40,266 nucleotides of DNA from Pigmentiphaga sp. Lineage in GTDB: Bacteria > Pseudomonadota > Gammaproteobacteria > Burkholderiales > Burkholderiaceae_B. Of this stretch, positions 7,603 to 15,678 are shown piece after piece. The position numbers were made by a program, and so were the translations under genes. The DNA is taken from contig NZ_JADGHH010000005.1 of NCBI RefSeq assembly GCF_019689535.1, positions 1-40,266 on the forward strand, read 5' to 3'. Below the pieces are notes generated by a model that saw nothing but the letters and a program-made list of their open reading frames with translations, did no database searches and was not told where the DNA came from. Positions within the stretch are counted from its first letter, which is position 1, and each line of letters opens with the position of its first letter.

Positions 7603-8631
7603 TCATACCTCGGTAGATGTCGGATGAGGCACCGCGGGCGCCTCCGGGAACTCATCGCGCAACGCGTCGTCGTCCAAGAATTGCGCCGGCTGCTGCGAGC
7701 GGCGATTCACGCGCAGGTCAAACACATCGAAGCGGTTGTAGTGGCCAATGATGTCGTGCATCTGGCGGGGCTGGATGCAGCGGGCAAGATCGATATCGGC
7801 ATAGACGATGCCCTCGCGGTCAATCAGCGGCTCGCCGATCACGCGCCCGTCCGGGCCGAGCACGCCTGAGAACGCGCTATTGGAACGACGCAGCAAATCG
7901 CGGGTGTGAGGATGGGTAGCCGCCATTGCCTCGACGATTTCCTCGGAAATGGTCGAGCACGACACGATGGTGAAGACCTTGCCTTCGAAGCTGTGGGCCG
8001 CGGCGCGCACCTTGATGGCTTCGGCCATGTCGTAGTCGGCGGGGGCAACCGGCAGGGAGATGTAACTCGCAACGTGCACCAGCTCGCCCTGGGCGAGGAG
8101 CGCGAAACGCGCGAGGGTATTGGTGTTCTCGCCGCATGCGAGCGCCCCCAGCTTGCCAATGGCGGTATCGTGCACGCGCAGCGACGATCCGTCGCCATTT
8201 GCCCACGTCAACTTTTCGGCCCAGGTGGGAACCAGCTTGCGGTGGCGGCCCAGCAATTTGCCGTCGGGGCCTATCGTCACCAGCGTGTTGTAGATCGTGG
8301 CGACCCCGTGTGCGGCGCGCTCGTTCACGCCGATCACCACGTGCACCCCGCATGCCTGGGCGGCGGCGGCGATGCGGCGGATCTCCGGGCCGGGAACCTC
8401 GATTGCGCAGCGGCACAGTTTCTCGAACCATGGGCTGCCCTCGATAGGCGTCATGATCCAGTTCCAGTACGGATAACCCGCCACGAATACTTCAGGGAAA
8501 GCGACGAGCGAGGCGCCGTTGCCTGCCGCCTCCTCGATAAGCGCGCAGACTTTCTCGACGGTGGCGTCGGTGTCCAGGTAAACCGGGGCGGCCTGCACCG
8601 CGGCGGCCTTGAAGCGGGGGAGCGTCAGCAT
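7603..8631 (-). CDS. Nitrilase (carbon-nitrogen hydrolase family)
   Basis: A 342-residue nitrilase-branch enzyme. The catalytic triad is visible: Glu47 (FPEVFVAGYPYW), Lys132 (HRKLVPTW) and Cys166 (LACGENTN). The ACGENTN variant and length above 330 residues fit true nitrilases (R-CN to R-COOH plus ammonia) better than short amidases of the superfamily. The ATG at 8631 has AAGGA six bases upstream. An upstream extension in frame overlaps no motif and is dropped. The gene lies between the Liv ATPase (17-base gap) and maleate isomerase (4-base gap) in one transcript, suggesting that a nitrile, or an amide-like intermediate, belongs to the pathway. The substrate cannot be assigned. Cyanide dihydratase is another family reaction but lacks support here. 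Confidence 0.9.
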   Translation of the reverse strand: MLTLPRFKAAAVQAAPVYLDTDATVEKVCALIEEAAGNGASLVAFPEVFVAGYPYWNWIMTPIEGSPWFEKLCRCAIEVPGPEIRRIAAAAQACGVHVVIGVNERAAHGVATIYNTLVTIGPDGKLLGRHRKLVPTWAEKLTWANGDGSSLRVHDTAIGKLGALACGENTNTLARFALLAQGELVHVASYISLPVAPADYDMAEAIKVRAAAHSFEGKVFTIVSCSTISEEIVEAMAATHPHTRDLLRRSNSAFSGVLGPDGRVIGEPLIDREGIVYADIDLARCIQPRQMHDIIGHYNRFDVFDLRVNRRSQQPAQFLDDDALRDEFPEAPAVPHPTSTEV

Positions 8632-8648
8632 GTTCAGTCCTTGTGAAA

Positions 8649-9347
8649 TCAAAGGCCGAGATAGCGTTGAGCCAGCTCGGGCTGGGCAGACAGTTCGCCG
8701 GGGCTGCCGGCCCACACTACCTTGCCTTTCTCGACGATGTGATGCCGGTCTACCAGATCCTGCATCTCGGCCAGGTTCTTGTCGATCACGACAATGGTGA
8801 GACCTTCTCGCTTGAGGACGGCCAAGCAGCGCCAGATCTCTTGCCGGATAATGGGCGCCAGGCCCTCGGTGGCCTCATCGAGCACGAGCAAGAGCGGATT
8901 AGTCATCAGCGCCCGGCCTATGGCCAGCATTTGCTGCTCGCCGCCCGACAACGTGCGCGACGACTGCCGCCGCCGCTCGCCCAACCGCGGAAAAAGCTGG
9001 TAAATGCGCGGAAGATCCCATTCGACCTTGCCTCGTCCGGCGCGGCGCGTAGCCACCAGGTTTTCTTCGACTGTCAGCGACCCGAACACGCGCCTCCCCT
9101 CCGGCACCAGACCGACCCCCAGCCGCGCCACGGCATGGGGTGGCCGGTTGACCACCGGCTGCCCGTCGATCACGATGTTGCCAGCACGCACCGGTAGCAT
9201 GCCCATCAGCGTGCGAACGGTGGTGGTCTTGCCCATGCCGTTGCGGCCAATGAGCGACACGACTTCTCCTCGGGCCGCCTCGAACGACATGCCGAACAGC
9301 ACCTCGCTCGACCCGTATCCCGCCCGCACGTCTTCCGCGCTCAACAT
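8649..9347 (-). CDS. livF: Branched-chain amino acid-type ABC transporter ATP-binding protein LivF
   Basis: A 232-residue ATPase of the HAAT (hydrophobic amino acid/aromatic acid) ABC family. Walker A is GRNGMGKTT, the signature is LSGGEQQML, and Walker B is LLLVLDEATEGL, which is the LivF form. The ATG at 9347 overlaps the LivG stop by seven bases (ATGTTGA), so the two ATPases are translationally coupled. The frame is open further upstream, but that part lies inside livG. Together with LivG it powers import by the LivH/LivM permeases. In this operon the transported compound is more likely an aromatic acid than leucine, because the surrounding genes are catabolic. That is inference from context. 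Confidence 0.93.
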   Translation of the reverse strand: MLSAEDVRAGYGSSEVLFGMSFEAARGEVVSLIGRNGMGKTTTVRTLMGMLPVRAGNIVIDGQPVVNRPPHAVARLGVGLVPEGRRVFGSLTVEENLVATRRAGRGKVEWDLPRIYQLFPRLGERRRQSSRTLSGGEQQMLAIGRALMTNPLLLVLDEATEGLAPIIRQEIWRCLAVLKREGLTIVVIDKNLAEMQDLVDRHHIVEKGKVVWAGSPGELSAQPELAQRYLGL

Positions 9348-10114
9348 ACTGTGTCCCCCAGATAAGCGCTGCGCACTTCTGGATGCCTGCGCACTTCCTC
9401 GCACGTCCCCGTGAAAATGAGCTTGCCGTAGACCAGCACGCTAATTCGGTCCGCCAGCGCAAATACGGCGTCCATATCGTGCTCCACGAGCAAGATCCCG
9501 TAACGTTCACGCATGCTCGCCAGGAGGCGTGTCATCCGCGCCGACTCCTCGGGCCCCATTCCTGCCATGGGTTCGTCCAGTAACAGCAGGCGTGGCTCGC
9601 GCGCGAGCGCGACGGCCAGCTCCAGCTGCCGCCGCTCTCCATGCGCCAGGTCGGCTACGGGAACGTCTGCGCGATGTGCCAACCCGACCTCGTCCAGCCA
9701 GCCGAGTGCGCGCTCGATCAGCCCCGCATCGCGCCGAGGGTCGGACCAGACGGAAAAAATCGTGCGCGGCCCGACCGTGAGGGACAGCATCACGTTCTCG
9801 AGTGCGGTGTATTCCTGGCAAAGTTGTGTGATCTGGAACGAGCGGCCGAGCCCTAGCCTGGCGCGCTCGTACGGCTGCATTGCGGTCACGCTGCGTCCGG
9901 CGAGGCGAATCTCCCCGGCATCAGGACGGATCTCTCCGCAAATTTGCGCAATCAACGTCGATTTGCCGGCTCCGTTGGGCCCGATCAGGGCATGGATCTC
10001 GCCTGCGCGGACATCCAGGTGTACGTCCTGGGTAGCGGCCACTGCGCCGAACGATTTACGCAACCCTCGCACGTCGAGCAGGATTTCGCCCGCGCTATTG
10101 TCTTGCTTGCCCAT
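9341..10114 (-). CDS. livG: Branched-chain amino acid-type ABC transporter ATP-binding protein LivG
   Basis: A 257-residue ABC ATPase. Walker A is GPNGAGKST, the signature region is LAHGERRQLELAVAL (HGERR in place of SGG-Q, normal for LivG), and Walker B is LLLLDEPMAGMGP, followed by the H-loop VEHDMDAV. The ATG at 10114 lies 20 bases inside the end of livM, and the stop overlaps the livF start. It acts at the cytoplasmic face as a partner of LivF. Family length and motif order are complete, so the transporter appears functional. Confidence 0.94.
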   Translation of the reverse strand: MGKQDNSAGEILLDVRGLRKSFGAVAATQDVHLDVRAGEIHALIGPNGAGKSTLIAQICGEIRPDAGEIRLAGRSVTAMQPYERARLGLGRSFQITQLCQEYTALENVMLSLTVGPRTIFSVWSDPRRDAGLIERALGWLDEVGLAHRADVPVADLAHGERRQLELAVALAREPRLLLLDEPMAGMGPEESARMTRLLASMRERYGILLVEHDMDAVFALADRISVLVYGKLIFTGTCEEVRRHPEVRSAYLGDTVC

Positions 10115-11147
10115 TGCGCTTTCTCAGCCATTGACCAAACAGGCCGTTCCTGCCGGCGAGCACCACCAGCACCAGGACCGGCCCCATAATGAACATCCAG
10201 TGTTCGGTCCAGGCCGACAGCGCCTGCTCCAGACCGAGGAATACCGCTGCGCCGGCGATGGGCCCAAGCAGCGTGCCCACTCCTCCAAGGATGACGATGG
10301 CCATTAACTCGCCCGATTTGGTCCACGATGCCATGTCGGGAGTGACCAGTTCGGCGTAATTGGCCCACAAAATGCCAGCCATGCCAGTACCCACGGCTGA
10401 GATCACAAACGCGGTGAGCCGATAGGGAATGGGGGCGGCCCCGAGGTTTACCGCGCGGCGCTCGCTTTGGCGCAAAGCCTGGAGCACCATGCCGAAACGC
10501 GAGTCGACCAGCCTGATGCAAAAGAACGTCCATGCTGCCAACAGCACGAGGCATAGGTAATAGAAACTGACCGGCTCATTCAGGTCTATGCCGGGCAGCT
10601 CGCTTCGCCGAGACAGCATCAGGCCATCGTCCCCGCCATATACCTGCAACGAGACAAGTATGAAGTACACCATCTGGCTAAAAGCCAAGGTGATCATGAT
10701 GAACTGCACGCCGCTGGTGCGAAGAGCCAGGTATCCCACGACCACCCCCAGCAAGGCGCAGCACGCCAGCGCAAGCGGCCACAGCACCAAGGCCGAGGTT
10801 GTGCCCGGCCAGCCGAACAGCGGACCCGCCTCCACCGCGTGGAAAGTGACAATGGCTACCACGTAGCCGCCCAGGCCAAAGAACATGGCATGCCCGAAAC
10901 TGACCAAGGCGCCATAGCCCAGCACCAAATCCAGGCTCACTGCTGCCAGGCCGTATATGACGAACCGGGTCATGGCGCTGACTAGGTAAGGAGTGTCCGT
11001 GACATGGGAGGCCACCGGCACCAAGGCCAGGAGGAACAAGCCCATCCAGCCGAACAGCGTACGGCGGCTCCACTGCGTGAACACTCTCTCCAAACCGGGT
11101 CCGGAACGGCCCGAGTCCGGCGTTGCGATATCGATCGTTCGATTCAT
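10095..11147 (-). CDS. livM: Branched-chain amino acid-type ABC transporter permease LivM
   Basis: A 350-residue inner-membrane permease. After a soluble N-terminus of about 35 residues come multiple hydrophobic segments and the LivM hallmark LDLVLGYGALVSFGHAMFFGLGGY. The cytoplasmic coupling region is SRFGMVLQALRQSERRAVNLG, and the end is VLVVLAGRNGLFG. The start at 11147 makes an ATGA overlap with the livH stop and has GAGGGGG upstream. A much longer open frame upstream lies antisense-free inside livH and is not coding. It forms the channel together with LivH. Substrate choice rests with the binding protein at 12052-13218. Confidence 0.93.
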   Translation of the reverse strand: MNRTIDIATPDSGRSGPGLERVFTQWSRRTLFGWMGLFLLALVPVASHVTDTPYLVSAMTRFVIYGLAAVSLDLVLGYGALVSFGHAMFFGLGGYVVAIVTFHAVEAGPLFGWPGTTSALVLWPLALACCALLGVVVGYLALRTSGVQFIMITLAFSQMVYFILVSLQVYGGDDGLMLSRRSELPGIDLNEPVSFYYLCLVLLAAWTFFCIRLVDSRFGMVLQALRQSERRAVNLGAAPIPYRLTAFVISAVGTGMAGILWANYAELVTPDMASWTKSGELMAIVILGGVGTLLGPIAGAAVFLGLEQALSAWTEHWMFIMGPVLVLVVLAGRNGLFGQWLRKRNGQARQ

Positions 11148-12049
11148 CCCAAGAGCCCCCTCGGCCGAAAAATCAAGACCATCGCCATCAGCACATAGAC
11201 GCTGGCAGACACCAATCCTGCCGCCAGCATGTCGGCAACTTCCGGCGGCAGCATGGCTTGCAGGATTTGCGGAAAATAAGCTCGTCCCAGGCTGTCTACC
11301 ATCCCCACCAGCAGCGCGCCCGCCAGCGCACCACGCACTGAACCGACGCCACCGATCACGATCACCACGAAGGTCGTGATCAGCACGCGCTCGCCCATGC
11401 CTATCTCCACCGCCAGGAGCGGCGCTGCCATGACGCCCGCCAGGCCGCAAAGCAGCGCCCCGAGGCTGAACACCACGGTGTAAAGCCGCTGGATGTCGAC
11501 GCCGAGTGCAGCCACCATCTCGCGATCGTCCGCTCCCGCGCGCACCAGCATGCCGACCCGGGTCCGATTGATGAGAAACCACAGCCCGAGCGCCACGAGC
11601 GCGCCAACCGCGATGAATGCCAGGCGCATGATCGGATACTCGAATCCTGGCCCGAGCGTCACGGTTCCTTGGAGAAAGGCAGGGATCTCCACCATCGGGG
11701 GCTGCCGCCCGAACACCATGCTGACCGCTTCGTTGGTGAACAGAATGAGGCCGAACGTCGCGAGCACCTGGTATAGGTGATCTCGCTGGTAGAGACGCCG
11801 GATCACGGCGAATTCGACCAACAGTCCGTAGAGCGCCGCGCCGGCCAACGCAGCCGCAGCGGCGGCCCCGAACGAGTTGGTCTGGCCGAGCGCGAAAGCG
11901 CCGCAGTAGGCCCCCACCATGTAGAACGACCCATGCGTGAGGTTGATGACCCCCATGATGCCAAAGATGAGGGTCAGCCCCGACGCCAGCATGAAAAGCA
12001 TGGCGCCGTACTGCAGGCCGTTAAGCAGCTGTTCGATGAGCAGCGCCAT
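11144..12049 (-). CDS. livH: Branched-chain amino acid-type ABC transporter permease LivH
   Basis: A 301-residue integral membrane permease with the LivH pattern: LLNGLQYGAMLFMLASGLTL at the N-terminus, GIMGVINLTHGSFYMVGAY, the coupling motif VRAGADDREMVAALGVD, and a C-terminal YVLMAMVLIFRPRGLLG. I use the ATG at 12049, which starts two bases after the stop of the binding-protein gene. A GTG at 12064 in the same frame would overlap that gene and lacks a ribosome site. The stop overlaps the livM start (ATGA). The gene order binding protein-H-M-G-F is the classic arrangement. Confidence 0.93.
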   Translation of the reverse strand: MALLIEQLLNGLQYGAMLFMLASGLTLIFGIMGVINLTHGSFYMVGAYCGAFALGQTNSFGAAAAAALAGAALYGLLVEFAVIRRLYQRDHLYQVLATFGLILFTNEAVSMVFGRQPPMVEIPAFLQGTVTLGPGFEYPIMRLAFIAVGALVALGLWFLINRTRVGMLVRAGADDREMVAALGVDIQRLYTVVFSLGALLCGLAGVMAAPLLAVEIGMGERVLITTFVVIVIGGVGSVRGALAGALLVGMVDSLGRAYFPQILQAMLPPEVADMLAAGLVSASVYVLMAMVLIFRPRGLLG

Positions 12050-12051
12050 GA

Positions 12052-13218
12052 TCAGAGCTTGCACTGATCGGCGTAAGCGTCTTTGTCGTCGCTCACCACC
12101 TTGCGGACGACCTTGGGCACGAACTCATTGCCGCTGCGCTCGACCCGCATGAGGTAGTAGTCCTGGATCGGATGTTGGTTGTGGTTGAAGCGGAACTTGC
12201 CTCGCAGCGTCGGGAACTCCGCCTTGAGCATCGCAGCGCGGAATGCTTCCCCCTGGGACAGGTCACCGCCGACTGCCTTCAATGCCGAAGCAATCAGCAA
12301 GGCTGTGTCGTAAGCCTGCATCGCATAGTCGGTGGGCTTGCGGCCGAAGGTCTCGGTAAACGCTTTTACGAAGGCGCGGCTCTGCAGATTGTCCATTTCG
12401 GTCGACCACATGCCCACGATGTAAAAGCCTTCAGCGGAGGGGCCGGTTGCCGCCAGCATGCGTCCATCCATGGAGAAGGCAGGCATCAGCATCGGAACGA
12501 CCTTGTTCAGCCCCGAGTTGGCGTACTGCTTCGCGAAATTGATGCCCGAACCGCCCGGGTGGAACTGGTAGACGGCATCCGGCGCGAGTGAGCGGACGCG
12601 TGCCATCTCCACCGAGAAATCCGATTGGTCGAGCTTGGTATAGATTTCGGCGATGACTTCGCCCTTGTAGGTGCGCTTGAATCCGGCCATGGCATCGCGC
12701 CCCGCCTGGTAATTGGGCGCCAGCAGGACGACGCGCTTGTACCCGAGCTCGTTCGCGGCATGGCCGCCGGCGGAGTGATATGCATCGTTCTGGTAAGACG
12801 CGACGAAGTAATTCTTGTCGCATTTTTCCCCGGCAAACGTAGACGGCCCGGGATTCAAGCTCACGTAGAAAGCGCCTTCGCGCAACACGCCCGGCGCCAC
12901 GGCGGCCAGCACGTTCGAGAAGTTCACGCCCGTAAAGAGCTTGATTCCCGATTGCAACATGCGGTCCGCGGCCTGCTTCGCATTGGCAGGCTTGAGAGCG
13001 TCGTCCTCGATCACCAGCTCCACGGGCACGCCGCCCAACTTACCGCCGCCTTGCCTGATCGCGAGGCTAAAGCCGTCGCGTTCGTCCTCCCCGATATAGC
13101 CTGCTGGCGTAGAGAGGGTCGTGATGAATCCTATCTTGACCGGCGCTTGAGCCTGAGCGACGCCGGTACCTGCAACGAGAAGCGCGCAGAGCACGCCCCG
13201 GATCCTAGTCGAGATCAT
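12052..13218 (-). CDS. Periplasmic substrate-binding protein of the Liv-type ABC transporter
   Basis: A 388-residue type I periplasmic-binding-fold protein (leucine/amide/aromatic acid binding group). The N-terminus MISTRIRGVLCALLVAGTGV, with cleavage expected after the AQAQA stretch near residue 25, is a Sec signal peptide. The mature start VKIGFITTLSTPAG is the classic LivK-like opening. It captures the substrate in the periplasm for LivHMGF encoded just downstream. The ATG at 13218 is preferred over a TTG at 13233, and a weak GGGGAAC lies upstream. Placement directly behind a ring-cleavage dioxygenase and an FAH hydrolase suggests an aromatic carboxylate ligand. The ligand-contact residues cannot be judged by eye. 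Confidence 0.92.
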   Translation of the reverse strand: MISTRIRGVLCALLVAGTGVAQAQAPVKIGFITTLSTPAGYIGEDERDGFSLAIRQGGGKLGGVPVELVIEDDALKPANAKQAADRMLQSGIKLFTGVNFSNVLAAVAPGVLREGAFYVSLNPGPSTFAGEKCDKNYFVASYQNDAYHSAGGHAANELGYKRVVLLAPNYQAGRDAMAGFKRTYKGEVIAEIYTKLDQSDFSVEMARVRSLAPDAVYQFHPGGSGINFAKQYANSGLNKVVPMLMPAFSMDGRMLAATGPSAEGFYIVGMWSTEMDNLQSRAFVKAFTETFGRKPTDYAMQAYDTALLIASALKAVGGDLSQGEAFRAAMLKAEFPTLRGKFRFNHNQHPIQDYYLMRVERSGNEFVPKVVRKVVSDDKDAYADQCKL

Positions 13219-13318
13219 ATGGTCGTTCCCCAAGGATGTACCGCAACTACTGGAAAGCCCGCAACGAGGCGGAATCGAGCCGACATGCAGTACGCGCCGG
13301 CCCGGCGTGAAAGCCCGG

Positions 13319-14230
13319 CTAGACGGCTACCACCGGATGACGCAGGGTGCCGATCTTCTCCACCGTGGCCTCGACTACGTCGCCCGGCCACAGCCACTCT
13401 TGCGGGTTGCGGCCGGCGCCCACTCCCTCGGGCGTACCCGTCGCAATGATGTCGCCGGCTTCGAGTGTCATCGCCGCGCTGATATCCGCGATGAGATGCG
13501 GCACCTTGAACAGCATGTGGCGAGTGTTCGAGCTCTGCTTGGTCACGCCATTGACCGTGAGCGAGAGGTCGAGGACGTGCGGATCGGGAATTTCGTCGGC
13601 TGTGACGATGCAGGGGCCGAACGGTCCGTAGGTGTCCTGCCCTTTCGAATAGATCCACTGCCCGGCGCGTCGGCAGTCGCGCGCACTGATGTCAATCATG
13701 ACGCTATAGCCAAAGACGTAATTGAGTGCGTCCGCCTCAGCCACGCGCTGCGCGCGCCGGCCCATGATCACGGCGAGCTCGACCTCCCAATCCAATTGCT
13801 GGGTGATCTTGGCGTTGTGCTCGATGGCCTCGCCCGGCCCGATCACGCTGGTGGGCGGCTTGGAAAAAATGACCGGCTTGGTGGGAAGATCTTTTGAGGT
13901 GTCGAGCGAACGGCTGGACTCTTCCACGTGCTCGACGTAATTGAGGCCGATGCCGAATATGTTCTTGCGGGGACGCGGAATCGGCGCCAGCAGGCGAACG
14001 TTTTCGAGCGGGATCGAGGTCCCGACCGGCCACTTGCCCTCGTACGACTTCAACAGCCCGGTGGCCGCATTCACCGCATCGGGCCCGAGATCGATGAAGG
14101 CCAGCATGTCGCCAGGCAGCGGCACGCCGGCTGCCGAACCCAAGCGTTCCAGGTCGATCACGCGATCGCCCACCACGGCACCTAATTTGGCTGCTTCGGC
14201 AACGGCGGTGCGATAAGTCACAAGACGCAT
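13319..14230 (-). CDS. FAH-family hydrolase (fumarylpyruvate/maleylpyruvate hydrolase-like)
   Basis: A 303-residue FAH-family protein. The catalytic fold begins at NIFGIGLNYVEHVEES (His101). Metal ligands are in DWEVELAVIMG (Glu149, Glu151) and MIDISARD (Asp180), with KGQDTYGPFGP and GDIIATGTPEGVG completing the family signature. The ATG at 14230 has GGAG eight bases upstream. The frame extends upstream across the end of the dioxygenase gene but is not coding there. It follows the gentisate-dioxygenase-type gene by 107 bases, so it likely hydrolyses the ring-opened acylpyruvate to pyruvate plus fumarate or maleate. No glutathione-dependent maleylpyruvate isomerase is in the window while a maleate isomerase is in the operon, which makes direct maleylpyruvate hydrolysis attractive. 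That is inference. Confidence 0.9.
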   Translation of the reverse strand: MRLVTYRTAVAEAAKLGAVVGDRVIDLERLGSAAGVPLPGDMLAFIDLGPDAVNAATGLLKSYEGKWPVGTSIPLENVRLLAPIPRPRKNIFGIGLNYVEHVEESSRSLDTSKDLPTKPVIFSKPPTSVIGPGEAIEHNAKITQQLDWEVELAVIMGRRAQRVAEADALNYVFGYSVMIDISARDCRRAGQWIYSKGQDTYGPFGPCIVTADEIPDPHVLDLSLTVNGVTKQSSNTRHMLFKVPHLIADISAAMTLEAGDIIATGTPEGVGAGRNPQEWLWPGDVVEATVEKIGTLRHPVVAV

Positions 14231-14337
14231 TTTTTCTACTCCGTAGGTCGCACGAGGCGACAAGAATCCCTGCGGACCGAAGCCCGCGATATACGACATG
14301 CGGTTGAAAGAAAGCGGGCCGCGCCCGCGAGGAAAGA

Positions 14338-15459
14338 CTAGGCGACTATCGGTTGATGGCCGTCGTTGTCGACCAGGGCCTCTTCCCAATAAAGCCGGAG
14401 CGCGTGCATGACCGGCAAATCGTTGAAACAGAACAGGCACGCATCCTCGCTTTCGGACGCATTGGCATGCTCATGGAAGGCCCAGGAGGGCACGCAGAAG
14501 ATGTCCCGCTCTTCCCAGTCGAAGCGCCGCCCGTTGATGACGGAGTACCCCTTGCCCTTGGCAACCTGGTAGATGAAGCTGCCGGTATGGCGATGAGCCT
14601 TGGTTTTCTCGCCCGGCCGCAACATTTGCATGCTGGCGCCGATGGTGGACATGACCGGTCCGCCCGTGGCGGGATTCACGTAGTTCATGATCACCCCGTC
14701 GTACGGGCTGCCTGCCGTGGTGGCCGCGTAGCGGCGCAAGGCCTCGTAGGTAGGCTCCCACTCGTACTTGAACAGCGGCGAATACGGCTTGCTCCAGCTG
14801 TCGCCATAGGGACGGAGCCCGGCACCGCCCCACGACGCCGTGGAATCGTTCACCGGGAAAGTCACGGCCTGGTGCAGATCGGGATGGACGGCGTAAAAGC
14901 CCGCCTCCAGGGCATTGACGAGGGGAATGTCCAGGCCGTCTTGCCAGATGCAGGGCGTACCGTCTTCGCTGACCCCGTGTTCATGCCAGGTGCCGTTAGG
15001 CGTCAATACGAAATCGTTGGCGCCCAGGGTCATCTTGTGGCCATCGACGATGGTGTAGGCGCCGCGGCCTTCCATGATGAACCGCAGGGCACTGGAGGAA
15101 TGGCGATGCGCCGTCGCGACCTCCCCGGGATGCATGACCTGCAGGCCAGAATAGAGCCAGCCGACCGCCGCCGACACTTCGCGGCGTCCCGGATTATTCA
15201 AGTAGATCACGCGCCGCCCGGCCTGCTCGGGCTTGACGAGGTCCACCGAACGCAGGACGTGCTCCCTCAGGTCTTTATATCGCCAGAGCACCGGCACCGA
15301 ATCCGATTGCGGCTGCCACGGCTCGATTTTGTTCGCGACCGTCCAAAGCGCGCCGGTTTCGAACTTGGCCAGTTCCTCGTAGTACGACACCAGCTCCGGC
15401 GTGTCGCTCACATTCGCTCGGCCGAGCACCTCTTCTCGATAGGCATCGTAGCGAGCCAT
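14338..15459 (-). CDS. Gentisate 1,2-dioxygenase-type bicupin (gentisate/salicylate/hydroxynaphthoate)
   Basis: A 373-residue bicupin that opens an aromatic ring between C1 and C2 with O2 and Fe(II). The N-terminal cupin shows the metal ligands ATAHRH (His118, His120) and TWHEH (His159), at positions matching those of characterised gentisate and salicylate 1,2-dioxygenases. The C-terminal cupin also keeps KAHRH and AFHEH. The start at 15459 (MARYDAYREE) has GGAG six bases upstream. An ATG at 15471 overlaps that ribosome site and is less likely. It is the first gene of the long - strand operon and faces a TauD-family gene across a 219-base AT-rich spacer. Gentisate is the default substrate; salicylate, 5-aminosalicylate and 1-hydroxy-2-naphthoate are family alternatives. 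Confidence 0.9.
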   Translation of the reverse strand: MARYDAYREEVLGRANVSDTPELVSYYEELAKFETGALWTVANKIEPWQPQSDSVPVLWRYKDLREHVLRSVDLVKPEQAGRRVIYLNNPGRREVSAAVGWLYSGLQVMHPGEVATAHRHSSSALRFIMEGRGAYTIVDGHKMTLGANDFVLTPNGTWHEHGVSEDGTPCIWQDGLDIPLVNALEAGFYAVHPDLHQAVTFPVNDSTASWGGAGLRPYGDSWSKPYSPLFKYEWEPTYEALRRYAATTAGSPYDGVIMNYVNPATGGPVMSTIGASMQMLRPGEKTKAHRHTGSFIYQVAKGKGYSVINGRRFDWEERDIFCVPSWAFHEHANASESEDACLFCFNDLPVMHALRLYWEEALVDNDGHQPIVA

Positions 15460-15476
15460 GCTCCACTCCATCTTTT

Positions 15477-15490
15477 ATAAAACATATTAT
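15477..15490. promoter_or_regulatory. AT-rich dyad upstream of the dioxygenase operon (candidate operator)
   Basis: ATAA (15477-15480), a 6-base spacer, then TTAT (15487-15490), in the most AT-rich stretch of the 15460-15678 divergent spacer. It lies 18 bases ahead of the dioxygenase start, where a repressor such as the operon's GntR/FCD protein could act. A possible - strand promoter (TTGTGG, 17 bases, TAGTAT) lies just upstream but both boxes are weak. No binding-site consensus confirms this. Confidence 0.3.
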
Positions 15491-15678
15491 CTTTTCGAAA
15501 TACTATCGCCGGCCCGGATCGTCCACAAGCAGTTTTGACCTAGGGTTTACCAGGGGCCATGCTCGCTTCCCCATTCAGTTGTTTCTCATCGGGAAATAAC
15601 AAGTTTGCGCCCCGAGGATGTCCAAATGGCCCGCCGCTGCCTACCATTTCGCCATCGAACAGGCAGACAGGAATCATC

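Noticed and set aside
11148-11582. N-terminal extension of LivM (about 145 codons)
   Set aside because: It lies entirely within livH in another frame and has antisense-like composition; the ATGA overlap start is standard for this operon.
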